The notes under the pieces are model-generated. The model worked only from the letters and a program-made list of their open reading frames with translations. It was not told the DNA's origin and did no database searches. Shown here one piece after another: positions 44,990 through 57,969 of a stretch of DNA of 64,000 nt (position 1 is its first letter; every line of letters starts with the position of its first letter). Where the stretch lies: assembly GCA_018873225.1 (NCBI GenBank), contig JAEILZ010000002.1, positions 4,774,001 through 4,838,000 of the forward strand, written 5' to 3'. The DNA comes from [Phialemoniopsis] sp. UDSM-2020. Lineage: Eukaryota; Ascomycota; Sordariomycetes; Thyridiales; Thyridiaceae. The translations under genes and the position numbers were made by a program.

Positions 44990-45275
44990 ATGCGACGTGA
45001 TGTAAGATGATGCTTGAGCGAAGATCAATGGCGAGCATGGTTTGGTGTAATAGTCAATACATATAGAGCAGCAGTAATAGATCACTTCATGATACGTGAG
45101 CAATCCTGAGAAACAACCCATTTGCAAACATGCATGAGAAAGGGGAATCTATTCGAGTTATCCGGAAGCATCGAAACCCGCAGGAATCAGATGTCCATGT
45201 CATTCTTTCCATACATTCATCGCGAGGCTTTGATAAACACCAATACAAAAAAAGGGGGCACTCCTTCCCGTCCCT

Positions 45276-48200
45276 TCACGCATCAAAAATGTCCTCCACG
45301 CCAGCCCATGCGCCGCCGCCGCCGGAGCCGGCCTTGGCCCTCTCCTCCCAGTACCCGTCCTTGCCGGCCCGCAGCTTCCACACCTCGTCGCCGTCGGCCC
45401 CCTGCGCCACGCGCACGAACCACCGCGGCCGGTGCTCCCCGCCCTTGTCCTCGAGCGCCCTGCGCCGCGCCCGCTGCGCCTCCTCGAGCCGCGCCTTCCA
45501 CGCCTCGGCGTCATCGAGCTTGCCCTCCTCGGCGAGCCGCTGGTCCGGCCGCAGGCGCGAGTCCGTCGGCGGCAGGCGGTCCCTCTCGAGGGGCGTCACC
45601 TCGTTGAGCGCGGCGGCAAAGGCCGTGAAGCCGTAGACGCTCGCCGCGTTGTCGACGAGCTTGCCGACGCGCCAGACCTCCGGGTGGCGCAGCGAGTGGC
45701 CGCCGTGGGCCTTGAGCGCGTGCGTCCAGGTACCCGCGAGCGTGGCACCGGCGGGGCTGCCGTCCGGGTTCAGCGCCTCGACGTGCACGTCCTCGCCGCG
45801 ACCGCCAAACATGCCCTTGGAGCGGAACTCGATGACGGCCTTGGCGCCGGTGGTGTCGTTGGTGATGGTCGTGCTGCCGACGGGCTCGACGTACTTCTCT
45901 CCCATGACGACGTTGCGCAGGAACATGGTCGCCACCGTCCATGAGTAGTGCTCCTCGCCGCCGTCGGCGAGCCGCAGCGAGAGCCGGATGCGACCCTCGG
46001 TTGTCAGCTCGGCCGACTTGCCCCAGAACTTTTGCGTCGGCGCGGGCGCTTGCGAGAAGGACCACAGCGCCGAGTCGGCCTGCATGGCCAGCCGGACGGG
46101 TCGGTGCGAAACCTTTTCGACTAGGAGGCGCATGCCACCTGGGACCTCGGCCTCGGAGCGCACGAGCTCGTACGTCTCGCCGAGAAGCGGATTGAAGGGC
46201 TTGCGGATAGCGCGCTCCTTGGCTCGACCGTTAGAGAAGTGGGACACGGCAAAGGCGGCGACGTAGAGGAGGCGGTCTCTTGGGTTCTTGTGCTTGGCTG
46301 CCTCGTTCAATAAATCGGCGTACTCCATCTGTTCTGCTGTCCGCTGTAACAGTGAGAGCGGCTCGTTGGCCGATACGGGCATGGAGATGGTAGAAAGGTC
46401 CTTGCCAACATTCTTGCGCACAAATGCAATGAGACTTGGTGGCAGCACTGTCGCGGTTGGTATTGTGGTGCGGCGTTGGATCTGGTCGGTGATGGGCAGG
46501 GGTGTAAGGGATTTGGGTTTCGTGGGGAAGAGGCTCTGCTCATCGCTCTTGCTAGTCATTTCCTCCTCATCCTCGACGGAGGAAACAGACGAGTCATCAT
46601 TGTTTATGTCATTGTCGACGTCCGAGCCAGGGGTATCTTCCTCACTCTGGTGGTCGATCATGAGCAACTGTGAGCGGTCTGCATCTCCCTCGGCAGCATC
46701 GAAGAACTCTTCCGTTGACGTGGACTCGATACTCTTTCTCGACACGGCGGAGCCGGCGATAGGCATGCGGCGGCGCTTGCTATTGGACAGCAAGTTGGAA
46801 AATTCGTGCACAACAGAGTCCAAGTCGCCTAAGAGCGCACTGCAATGATCCTGCACAGTGCGCTCCTCCTGGAAAGTATTGCGGGAAGGCTTCTTGGCAT
46901 GCCGTGCAGCATTTGGCGGTGGAACAGTCCCTGGCGAGGGTACAGACAACGTCGAAGACGTGGGCGGCGTGGTGACCGGGGCAGCTAGAGGTGTTGCGCT
47001 CGACTTCCGTCTCCAGAAGGGCCGCTTCTCAGCAGCCGGCTGGAAATAGCTGTCCGAATCCTCCGCGACCGTAGGTGTAGCTGAGGCTGGCGATAGGGTG
47101 GAGCCTGGCGGGTGCGCGTGCTTCTGCGCCGCAATGTCCTTGACCAAGCGCCGCAGCGCATCTCGGGTGCCCACAATGCGGCTCACCAGCGCCTCGACCT
47201 GCTGCCACTCCCTATCTTCTTCCTGGGGGTTATTTGGCGGGCTCTGCATGGACCGCCTAACCTGTAACCTCTCAGGTGATGGCTCCTGCACTTCCTCCAG
47301 CCCCCGCGCGACCCGGCTTGCCCTCTCCAGTGCGTGCGCCCAGTCGCTAAACTCCTTGGCGTTCGAGGCCCGCAGATGCCAGATCTCGGCGCCCGAGTCG
47401 ATACTGATCTCCCGCCTCCTTTCGTCCGCCGCGATGGCAGCGAGACTGAGGGGTATAGCGCCTCGCAGGGCCGAGGAGTTGCGGTTGTGGTAGTATGAGA
47501 GGGTGCATGTAACGTAGTCGAGAGAAAAGAACCGCCGCGCATAGCCCTGGCCCTTCTTTCGTCGCCGCTTGTGCAAGATGCCAACGTGGTAGTTGGCCGG
47601 CGCAGACGACTTCATGGATGTCGCGGCCGAGGTACCTGGTCGCCCGTTCATAGTATGGCTGTGAAAGCTGTCGACAGATTCGGAAGCAACAGCACCAAGC
47701 CTCGGGCTGTTGTGCTTCCCCAAGCTTGTCCTGCTCGCGTTGGCGTTGGGTCCGGTCTGGAGATTGGGCAGGTGGTGTGCCGTCTGTGGCGGCGCGCCGG
47801 TCGGGTATGTCAGCAGCACGAACGTCGCGTTCTTGGAAGTCTGCTTGGAGAAGGTGTTGTCGAAGACGAGGCCAAACATGCCGCCCTTGCCCGGGGGCAC
47901 ATCATAAGTGCCCATGGAAACCTTGTCGGCCTCGCATTTGCCATGCCACTTCACGGAGATGAACCCCTTCTTTCCCAACTGCTCCTGGGCATTGTTCGCG
48001 TCCCTCTTCGCAAACAGGCCGGTCTTGGTTTCGTTGGCCCCGTCGAGGGACTGCTCGGGGGTGCTGAACTCGGTCTGGTCCAAGGTATAGTTGGTGCTTC
48101 CAGTGCCGGGGTGCTTGACGATGCCAAAGTTGCTGTTGCACGTCCTATGTCAGCTTGATCGTTGCGAGAAATTGTGTTGGCATGGCAGGGCGAGTCATGC

Positions 48201-48439
48201 TTACATCGACTTCTTGTGCGGCTGAACACTCCACGAGATGGTATGCCCGTCGTCGACCTTGACCCATCGCACGATGTAGGACTAGAAATTCGGCAGACAA
48301 AAGATCTGTTAGCTCTGTGCTCCTTCGTGCGTGTTCCACGCGGTCAAGAAGTAGAGTCCTGTGGGTTGTGGGCGTTGCAGCAGGTGAAAAGGCGCACACG
48401 AACCTTGCTGTGTATCTCGAGCTGCTCGATGCCCGCCAT
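45276..48439 (-). CDS. Oxysterol-binding protein homologue, Osh3 type
   Basis: Three exons, 48404-48439, 48205-48281 and 45276-48132, give 989 residues, close to yeast Osh3. Introns have GTTCGT and GTAAGC donors. Layout: a GOLD domain over about 1-150 (MAGIEQLEIHSKSYIVRW and GTYDVPPGKGGMFGLVFDNT), a PH domain at about 218-312 (YHVGILHKRRRKKGQGYARR), a perfect FFAT motif EFFDAAE at 513-519 within an acidic stretch, and the ORD from about 600 (KPFNPLLGETYE at 682-693). FFAT motifs bind VAP proteins, so this lipid-transfer protein should sit at ER-plasma membrane contacts and handle PI4P, as Osh3 does. The signature normally written EQVSHHP is EKVSHRP at 710-716. It lies 1.06 kb downstream of Spt6 on the same strand. 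Confidence 0.95.
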
Positions 48440-49502
48440 GATGCTTGCCCGCTGCGCGTCGAGAGAGGCAGAGACAATAAGCAAGTCACGGCGTTCAAGT
48501 TGTGACAAAAAGTAGTTACAAGTGCCTCAGGCAAGTCTCCATCTCATCCGCGTCGTTGCAAAGAAAGAAGGCAGTGTCGAACAGAAAACCCAGGTTCCGT
48601 CAGCTCCGTCCAGTTTCTCAGGGATGACAGTAATTGATGGTGCTGGGATGTTCTACGTAGGAGGGAAGCACCACGTTGCCTCGGTGGGTTTATTTTTTTG
48701 GGGGCCCCGACCAACCCGGGAAGCCCGTCAGTCTCGGGCCAATTACTAGTCAGCCTTAGCGTATTCAGAGGGAGGAATTTGGACGACTGCCCACTGATTC
48801 ATCCAACGACACCCATAAAACAAGCGAAAAGCACTCTAAATTAAGGAACGCTAGGGCTGCTCTGTCAGGAATGCTATTCTGTTATGGGTTGGCGGCGCCG
48901 CGTATATGTGTTGCGTCCTCCTGTCGATCCGGCCCATCATGGAGGTGTCGTCGGTTTGCCTCGCATTTGACTACGTACAGTCTACAGTCGTCCAAATGCT
49001 AGGCATCATAGGTTTGCAGATACACATCTTACCCTGTACAGGTGCGGAGTACGGGAAAACTACATGTAGTTATTTCGCTGCCTGATGGGAATTATGGATA
49101 TGCTAGGATGCAGCTTGGCCCACACGGAGCCCTGAATGACGACATAAGAGTGCTTGAATCTCGTTCCTCGGACAAGGTGAATACGAGCTTGGCCTGGGTC
49201 GTGTCGGTTTCAAAACTGCAAAGCCGGAGGATGAGCCTTTTACTCCTCTGTCTATGGCATTCATCATTCTACAAGACAATACGGAAAACACTTCGCGCGC
49301 AATAGAACCCCGTTTGGCTCTTTATGATCTGCATGTGTAATGGTTCTAATTTTGACTCTCAACACCAAGCTCCCTTCTCAACTGCATCAAGATTTAATAC
49401 AGAAATACACTGGGCGATAAAGTAGACCAGCTCGTAAGAGCTATCAACCTAATGTCTCTTGCCCAAATCTCAACCGCCATCATCGCCGCTCCTGGTGATT
49501 CC
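48440..49502 (-). promoter_or_regulatory. Spt6 3' region and Osh3-like promoter
   Basis: No coding signal. The segment next to the Osh3-like start (48440-48520) is probably its leader. Confidence 0.4.
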
Positions 49503-52500
49503 CTACCTGCCACCCTGCTGCAGGCGCACCAGCTCATTGTTGTATCGAAGCTTGAACCCGTTCGTCAGAGCCCGCATGTCCGGGTACTCGGCCTTCATAA
49601 GCTCGAAGGCATGGGGGACGACCCGCACCGGCCACGAATTGACCTTGGATCCGCGACTCGCCTTGAAGCTAAGGTAGAAGTAACCAGGATGCTTCGCGTC
49701 AATGCAAAATGCATATGTTGACCGGTTGGGATTGGCATCCATGTATGTGGTCAGCCATTTTTCTGGAGGCATGGTTAGCATCGATGTGAATCCTGCGAAT
49801 CGCGCGGTGAGATGCTTACCTAGATCTGCTCTTGATCCCTTCTGGAACTTTTCGTGCTGCATGAGCTCAAACACCTTCTTGGCCATTGATTTGACGTGGT
49901 CCACAATCAACTCGTCGAGATCGCTGTAGCTGTATTTGCCTCCAACCTTGAGAAGTTTGCCCACAGAGAACTCGTTCTCCTTGTGCAACTCGAGGACGTC
50001 GATGTGTTGGTAAACGCCGTCGGCAACCTTCCACGTGATCGCCAGATGGTCATTGCCCTTGGAAGAGGGCCGAATGACAACCTCACCAGGTGCTTGAGAC
50101 CCCAAGTACTCCTCGGCTTGGGTAGAGTTGAAGGGCCTGAAGAGCGGGTGGTTAATGACACGTTGGGTGCGGCCCGTAGTCTTGTCCTTTTCGGTCAGTG
50201 CCTCCTTATCTTGGTCCTCCAACCGGAAATCCCACACGCCGCGATCACGATCTCGGTCCATCAGCTTCTTGTACGGCCGGCGAAGAGCATCCTCGCGCAT
50301 AGTGAGTTTGCTGATGAAGTCGCTGCGGTTGAGCTCCAGGAGTTTGGCCTGTGCTGTTTGGCCCACGTGCAGGGCTTCCTTGATCGAGTGGCGGTAGGAC
50401 ACCTCGTGAGCTTCCACACGACCCTCGATGCCACAGTCCAACTTGACAATGGCAAAGTCATCCTTGACGACCCGCACGTTCACTGCCAGAATCATTCCCT
50501 CGGCCAATGTGTCCTTAGTCTCGCCAGTGAGCATGGTGAAGATCTCATCGGCGCCGAGAATGGCAAAGTTTCTCCTGAGTTCTTCGTACGGGGCCTGCAA
50601 CTCGGCACGGATGGTCTCCAGCGTGGCACGTTTCCGCTGGCTGTAGTTGCGCTCCAGCTGCTCGGCATACTCCTCAAGAATAAGCTCGTTGACCTTTTCT
50701 TGTTCCTCCTCCTTGAAAAGCTTGCGGACGATGGCACCAGGCCCGTTCTCGTCTGTCTCTGCCTTGACGTCTTCCTCGTCTAGCTCGAGAGCATCAGCGG
50801 CCATCTTCCTGCCCAGCTCGTAGTCCTCGGGGTGGACACGGGTATTGTCAAGCGGGTCGGACGTGAGACTAGAACTGTCGTATTCAATGTAGAGGAAACT
50901 GGCGCAGTTGTTCCATACCCTCGGGCCCACGACGGGAACCTTGCCGCTGTCAGGATCGCCGACCAACTCGTCACGGGAGCTGACGACACCGCCATTGGCG
51001 TTGATGGCCTTGATGACAGCAGTGGCCTTTCGGGGACCAAGACCGGCAACATAAGGAAGAAGGTTGGCATTATATGCGTTGCCTATGGCCTCGTTGATGT
51101 CGACACCACACAGATTGACCATGTCGACCATAGCGGTCTCCAGGTGCTTCATCAACTTGTCTTGCGGGAGCAAGTGTTGGCAAGGATGGAACGAGAGCGA
51201 GGTGATATCCTTGCCGAGCGCGGCGTATTCCTTCATGGGGTTCTGCAGGTATTTCGCTAGGGCAACACAGTATCGGGTGATCGAATTGAGGTTGGGTAAA
51301 TCAGCTGTTGCGCGCTCGCTGTCTTTGTACAGCCTTGCAACCTCATCATTAACGACGACAACGTCGAGCAGATCGCTGCGGTACTCGTTAGTCTCGGGAT
51401 CTTCGTACTCGGGTCCCATCAGACCCTTGTCATGGATCAGACTCTCGAGATCTCGGATAAACCTGTGCGTGTCGGCACTCCAACCACTGACCGCGACAAC
51501 ATCAGGTCGTCGGCGTTGCACAATCTCGACAAAGGCCTCACGCTGAGACTCATCGCGGGCCAGGTTACCAAATTTGCCATGCTCAAGCATCTTGCCATCC
51601 TCTTCCACCCATGTCCAGAATACTGGTTCGCGAGCCGGCTCTCCCATGCCGTTGGAAAGAGCCAGAACACGCGGGGGCGTGCCGAGGATCAGGCCCTTGG
51701 GTTTGTACGGTGCTTGATCAAGTCGTCGTGAGTATTCTTCTCGACATGTCTTGAGGAGCTCTTCCTGGCACGCTGTTCGGAGGGAATCCTTGACACCTTT
51801 GGTAATAATCTTGTTCAGGCGCGTGAATGCAAGATCAAGCACCTTTTGGCGCTCCTCGTTCCAGCGATCAGCCCGCTCGCTGAAATTGTCGGATGCGAAC
51901 TCGTTGAATAGCGACCTTCGGAACTCGCGCTCATTCTGCAAAGTCAACTTGACCTCGACGAGGCCCTCCTCCTCGGCTTTCATCATCTTGAGGAAGAGGT
52001 CCGGGCGCTGGGCGAGATCCGGAATGGTCTGGTTCATGAGGTATTTGATCTCGTAGAATGGATGCGAGTCGTCAATCTTGCGGAGGCCCTTCTCTGTCCT
52101 GTGACAGGTGACTACGCTGTTGCCATAGTACGCAATGCGGAAGTGTCGTCGCATTTTGGGATTGGTGAACAGCTCTTCCGCGTAAGTCTGACGAGCGGCG
52201 GTGATGACGGAGTCTCCGGTCGTAAAGTCCCCATCAGCCAGTGAGTCGGCCAAGTCCATTGGCGATTTTTCGTCGTCCTCAGCAGAGACCTTGTTGCCTT
52301 CACGCAGAGCATTTTGGGCCAGGCGGTCCGGGGTGATGCCATAAGCGCGAACAAAGTTGCAAGCCTTTGCCTTTCTGACGCGCTCGAAAAGCTGGCTACC
52401 CTTGGCCCCGGGCCTCTTGGTCTCTTTGTTGGTAGCACCCATAGCAGCTAGGTCCTTGAGCTGTGCAGCATACTGGAACTGCATGTAGTCTTGGAGATCC

Positions 52501-53958
52501 TGCAGCTCCTCCATGGTTGCCGCCTGAGTAATCATGTCTTCCAAAATATCATCTTGGACTTCAGCTACAGAGCGAAGGTTTTGGAAAGATTTCTCCAGAG
52601 CATTACGCTTTTCGATCAGAGAGCGAAACTTGATGTCCAGTTCGAGAATGCGCCACAAGTCGTCCTGCGTAAGGAGCTTCTCGGCATTGACGACGTATTC
52701 GGGCGCATCCTCGTCTCGATCGCGATCCGGGTTCCGAGTCTTCTTGGCATGAATGAGGTAGTCCTTGCGGTGCTGGAAGACATAGGGGACTTCGACATCA
52801 TCAACAACGAAGAATTCAAGCACTTTTCCGATCGCCTTGGTGAAGGGCGGTAGCAGGTCTCCGGGGAGACCCTTCTGAGGCCACATGAGGTTCGTGATCC
52901 ATCGTGCTTCCTCCTTGAACTGATCAGCCGTGATCTGGAGTTGCTTGAAAGGCTTGCGATCAAGCTGGAATCGCTCGGGCTCGTCTGTGTACCGAATCAT
53001 GTTGTCCTCGTCGGTGAGGAGCTTTTCTTTGAGCTGCGATGGTTCGAAGACGTCCTTGAGTTCGATGGCTTGTTCCTCTCTCTCTCGGTCCTCCTCGTCT
53101 TCTTCGATTTGGAGCACCCAGTCGTACTCATCGCCATTGCCAAAGATTCTGTCCATCTCATCGAGGGCATCCTTGTCCAGGCCAGTAGTATCGAGAATGC
53201 TACCAGCAATGCCGCGGTCGCGAGGGCGCGCCACCTCGGCATCTTCTTGTCGCTGATTGCGTTCTTCCTCGTCCTCGGGGTAGTCTTCCTCGATGAAGTC
53301 GTCGAACTCGTCAGCTTGCGCGCGATGGCTCGGCCGGCCATAGGGCCTCTCGTCGACCATGTCATCTTCCTCGTCCGAGAAGATCTGGGCTAGGTCACGG
53401 CGATCGGCACCGCGCTCTTCGTCATCGCGGTGGCCGCGCTTGAGACGCTTAAATTTCGACTGTCAAAGGTGTTCATGATTAGTGTCCGTGGCTCATCCCA
53501 ACCAGATCGTATGCATGCTCACCTGCGCTGCCGACTTGCGCTCCCAGTCTGGATGTGCTTCCCCAATAAGGTCAAGATCTTCCTCGTCTAGCTGGGCCTC
53601 CTCCTCGCGCTCTGCACGGCGCCGCTTCCTTCGTCGCTTGCGCTCGCGATCGTCGGGATCGTCGCCCTCTTCTTCGTCTTCATCTTCGTCGACAATGAAG
53701 CCTTCGCGGATCTATGAGATACATGTGTTAGCCAAGGTTGTGGTAAAAGAAGTGTAGCAGCGAGATGAGCATGTGCCTGCATACCTTGGCCGCTTCTTCT
53801 TCGTCGTCATCGTCATCTTCCTCTTCGCTCGAATCCTCTAGGTGACCATTTCGCTGTCTCTCGCGAGTCTCACCGGTCTCCTCATCAAAGGACTCGTCAT
53901 CTTCATCGTCGTCAAGCTCGGCCTCCCCAGAGATCAAATCCCGCATCGAATTGCTCAT
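49503..53958 (-). CDS. spt6: Transcription elongation factor Spt6
   Basis: Four exons, 53785-53958, 53523-53711, 49820-53459 and 49503-49762, give 1420 residues, near yeast Spt6 (1451). The N-terminus is very acidic with basic clusters, as needed for histone and Spn1/Iws1 binding. Later blocks: the helix-turn-helix region, a YqgF/RNase H-like fold (EPVFWTWVEEDGKMLEHGKF, DVVAVSGWSADTHRFIRD), helix-hairpin-helix (GNAYNANLLPYVAGLGPRKA), an S1 domain (LAEGMILAVNVRVVKDDFAI) and tandem SH2 domains (HPLFRPFNSTQAEEYLGSQA, PGEVVIRPSSKGNDHL) that bind the RNA polymerase II linker. The last intron (49763-49819) is 57 bases, has no stop and has a GCTAAC branch; removing it gives RADLEKWLTTYMDANPNRS, as expected for the second SH2. 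Spt6 is a histone chaperone that travels with RNA polymerase II. Confidence 0.96.
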
Positions 53959-55820
53959 GTTGGCGGAAGCAATGCTGCGATGATGTGGAAACCTGAACTT
54001 GGCCGTCTATGGACGTAGCGTAGCGATGCAGACCTTGCCGTGGCACAATATTTTCGAGGTCAGGCACAAGCGAGTTAGAAGGGCGTCGCTACAAAAGCGA
54101 CTAATGTGGGAAGGATGTGAGCAAAAGAACAAAGGTGGGAGGAGCCTTTGATCGATGTCCGCTGATGAGATGGAATTTTTGGCTGGCGCGAGTGAACGCG
54201 GCAAACAACCTTTGGACCTGCCCCTTCAGCCTCGCTCATAGGTGGGTCCGAGGTCGAGAGCTTCTCGGCCAACCACAATCGCCACTTCTTCACACTGTAA
54301 ATGACCCCCCCGAAAGCTGGTAGAGTACTGTGCGGATGCCTTTCAACAGCTACTATCGACCCTCAGGGACGAGGTGATACTTTCAAACCTGAGACGAATA
54401 TGAATTTGAATTGCAAAGTACGAGCATCTCCTTTGGAATGCAATTATTTTTGGCGCTGCTGTAGAATGTATTATGTGTGTGGCTCTTGGGGAGTGATGCG
54501 CCACAGCAGCGACTTACACTGAGATGATCGGCCCAAGCTGGATGAGCTCTCCCCAATAATTCACCAGGTATTTATGATGTCTATTGCACACATGAAATCT
54601 TCCTAGGCACTGACCAAATATTTAGTGTGACGCAAAATCCGAAAGGGCGGATGACGAAGGATCGCTCAGGCATAGGCATAATCACCTAGGCGCCGACAAT
54701 AGTGACTGCTGATGATGGTTGGTGTGAACCATGGGAGCCATGGGCTGCGATGCTTCCACTAGAACCGTGAGATGAAACGAGAACCAATAGGATGTGGCAG
54801 TCTCAGGAGATTCTACAGTTCCAGGATGTCAGAGTGATTTTGAGTATCGCAAACCCTACGTGAACCTTACTGTCCCCTTCACGGTCGGGAAGCTCGGGAA
54901 GCTCGAACATGGGCGACCTTTCTTTCCTTCTAGCAAATCTGAGATTAGATATCCAAAGTGTTAGGCTAGTCGTTGGCTCTCGGTACCTGTCATTATTTGC
55001 AGGCTTACGAGACGGACCAATGAGCTTGTGGAGGAGGATGCGAGAAACTTGAAATACTTTACATCTTCTTGTCCATTCAGGTTGGAACGCTGGCGAGAAT
55101 AGGGACCGTATTGAGGCGCGACAATTGCTGTGTTAGCCCGGCGGCGCCCCCCTCTGAATGGTGCCCCTCATTGTGAATGGTACGCAGACGCTGAAGCTGT
55201 CCGCTTCAGACCCCTGACGCATCACGCCCGAAACCCCACCTCAACCCGACAGGAAGAAGGCAGTAAAACGGCCCCCCTGAGAATGCAACTTTCATCCTGC
55301 AACCCTCAGCTCTGATATTTCAAGCTTGAGCCCTCTTTTACCGGGCGCAACAGCTTTTTGGCCCAACCTCGCTCGAGGAATTATCCTTTTCACTCCCTGT
55401 ATCGCAAGCGGATCATCTCGTTCGTTGTCTAGATCGTTCGGTGTCTAGACCCTTAGCACGACGCCACCTCCACCTGTCCCTCTAAAGACGACACCCCACA
55501 CGCTGTGTGTTCCTTCAAAGACATCCTTCTTTGACGACAGATTCCAGATTACCAAGTCGGCCAACGGGTTCTCGCAACCTGCAGGTGTATTACAGCGCCA
55601 GAGGGGCTGGCTCTTCATAGGCTCGGCTCGCTTTTTACGACAGAGCTTTGGTTTCAACCATCCTGTCTAAAGACGTGGATGCGCCAACCTTACAACCTCA
55701 CGACCTTCCCAGACCCTTCACGTTGACCACCGAAGTCTGGACCACGTTTACTTCGCTCACCGTCCTCAGTGATCTTCCGGTCCTTTCCCCCGCTCGACCA
55801 ATCTTGAACCAAACGTAGCC
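53959..55820. promoter_or_regulatory. Divergent promoter region of Spt6 and the MAPKK
   Basis: No supported gene in 1.86 kb. The 400 bases before the MAPKK start are CT-rich and probably a long leader. The 9-base unit TCGGGAAGC is tandemly duplicated at 54885-54902. Confidence 0.45.
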
Positions 55821-57546
55821 ATGGCGGACGGCTTTGCACCCCGCTCTATGAAGCGGAAGAATGTGAAGGGCCTTGCTCTGACCCCAGCGGCGCCTAAACC
55901 CCCCCCGACTGCCGAGAATGCAGACTTTGGAGGACACCGAGGCGATGACAACACGGCGCAGCTGGAGATCGGCATAGAGTTCAATCTCGATCTGAGGCCA
56001 GAGGACCTGGAGATGATCAAGGAGTTGGGATCCGGGAACGGCGGCACCGTTAGCAAAGTCAAGCACATCCCCACCAATACTACCATGGCCCGCAAGGTAC
56101 GCTCACCCGTCTCCTTTCTACTTCATGGATCCCACTAACTGTTCGCAGGTGATCCACGTCGAAGCGAAGCGCGAGATGCGCAAGCGCATTGTCCGAGAAT
56201 TGCAGATTATGCACGGATGCCATTCCGACTACATCGTCACCTTTTATGGCGCCTTCCTGAACAATAATAATGATGTGATCATGTGTATGGAATACATGGA
56301 TGTTGGGTAAGCTTGATCTACTTGCTATTTCCATGTACTCCAAGTCTGACTTGTCCCTCAACAGAGCATTAGACAGAGTTTCTCGTGTCTTTGGCCCCAT
56401 CCGTGTTGACGTTCTCGGCAAGATTGCCGAGGCTACACTCGGTGGACTTACATACCTCTACTCGAAACACCACATCATGCATCGCGACATCAAGCCCTCG
56501 AATATCCTAGTCAACTCGAGGGGTTCCATCAAGCTTTGCGACTTTGGTGTTTCGGGAGAGTTGATTAACTCCATTGCCGATACATTTGTGGGAACTTCGA
56601 CGTATATGGCTCCAGAGCGTATCCAGGGAGAACGATACACCGTCAAGTCGGATGTTTGGAGTTTTGGTCTGTCAATCATGGAGCTTGCCATTGGAAAGTT
56701 CCCCTTCGCCGCCAGCGAGCAGCTCTCTGATGCCGAGAGCGCACCGGCTGGAATCCTGGATCTGCTTCAGCAAATTGTTCACGAGCCAGCTCCTAAACTG
56801 CCTAAGAGCGACGCTTTCCCTTCGATCCTTGAGGACATGATTCAAAAGTGCCTCTACAAGGCTCCCGATGAGCGACCCACGCCGCAAGAACTTTTCGTAA
56901 GTATCCATTGGTTGTTACCTCTAACCAATGCCCTCGCTGACACGCACAGGAACACGACCCTTTCGTTCAAGCGGCCAAGAGGACCCCGGTCGATCTGCGG
57001 GACTGGGCTGTTGGGCTAATGGAGAGAGACAACCGCAAGTCTCACCTTGCGCCGCAGCTTTCGCCTGCCACGCAAGAACTTCTGCGTTCAAGTGACTCTC
57101 CTACTCACCATGGAGATGATCGACCGACACAGACCCCTACCTCAGGTGAGATTCCCATCGCGGGCGCTATTATGTCACCGCATGGTGACCAACTGTATGA
57201 CAGCGTTACGAATCGGAGCCCCACGCGAAACGGGGCCGGCGGGCCTGGCCGAGCAGGTGGACAAGCTGTTCATCCGGGACTGGGACGAGTAGCCACCACC
57301 AACTCGATACCCAAGGTGTCGGCACAGGTGGCCGGCGACCGCTCCGCCCCGGCCAGTGCCAGTAGGGCCACTTTCACACTGCCAGTCCGACCAGCGCCGA
57401 TGATGGCTCCCCCGCCACCTCCGCCACGCAAGGACTCGAGCGATGATGTCAGGAAACAACATCAATCCCGGCGACAAGCCACTTATGGTGGTAGTGGGAC
57501 GTCTTTTGACGGGTCGTATAGCTCTGGCTATCCGACTCGATCATGA
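55821..57546 (+). CDS. MAP kinase kinase, Ste7/Mst7 type
   Basis: Four exons, 55821-56096, 56149-56306, 56365-56896 and 56950-57546, give 520 residues. The N-terminus has a basic-then-hydrophobic MAPK docking site (KRKNVKGLALTP, 11-22). The kinase domain shows the glycine loop GSGNGG at 70-75, the ATP-binding lysine K92, HRD at 184-186, DFG at 204-206, and an activation loop with S214 and T218 as the S-x-x-x-T phosphorylation pair (NSIADTFVGTSTYMAPE). This loop and ELINSIADTFVGT are those of Ste7/Mst7/MEK-2 rather than the Mkk1 or Pbs2 groups. The C-terminal 150 residues are Pro/Ser-rich and disordered with a proline run. In filamentous fungi this kinase activates the Fus3/Kss1-type MAPK for cell fusion, mating and host infection. 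Confidence 0.94.
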
Positions 57547-57969
57547 CAGGAAATGAAGAGCAAAGAGATATGGCATAATGAATCCTCAATCTAGACTGCA
57601 AAAGCATTACGTGTCTTTCACCTTCAGCATATCCTCGCAAAGAAAACATTGTGTTCATATACCTAGCGATCAATTCGAGATGACAAACAACAGCAATGGA
57701 CAACGTTTTCCCACTGTAATCCGCTTAAATCGCCAGTTCCACTGTCGTAATCGGTTAAGAAAGTTTCGGGACTTTAATCCAATCTTTTCAACTTTCAAGA
57801 GGCTCTTAATATGCACTCGTCAGTACACGAGTATCCCCGGGTTTGCGGGTTGCGCTCCGGCCCCTAAGATGTTGCCATCTGAATCTATCTTCACCCCCGT
57901 CCCGCAGATTTGCGCCTCTCCAAGGATGTCATGTCGTCTCTGCTCGGTCTTTAAAATGTCACAAGATAA
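57547..57969. other. 3' to 3' intergenic stretch
   Basis: Between convergent genes; no coding signal. Confidence 0.5.

Noticed and set aside
44152..45000. Alternative-frame open frame of 282 codons inside the DUF92 gene
   Set aside because: Arg/His/Pro-rich product typical of an off-frame reading of biased codons.
43880..45127. Antisense open frame of 415 codons over the DUF92 gene
   Set aside because: It is a shadow of a GC-rich gene with C-ending codons. The product is Val/Gly/Asp/Arg-rich with no motif, while the plus strand encodes a clear family.
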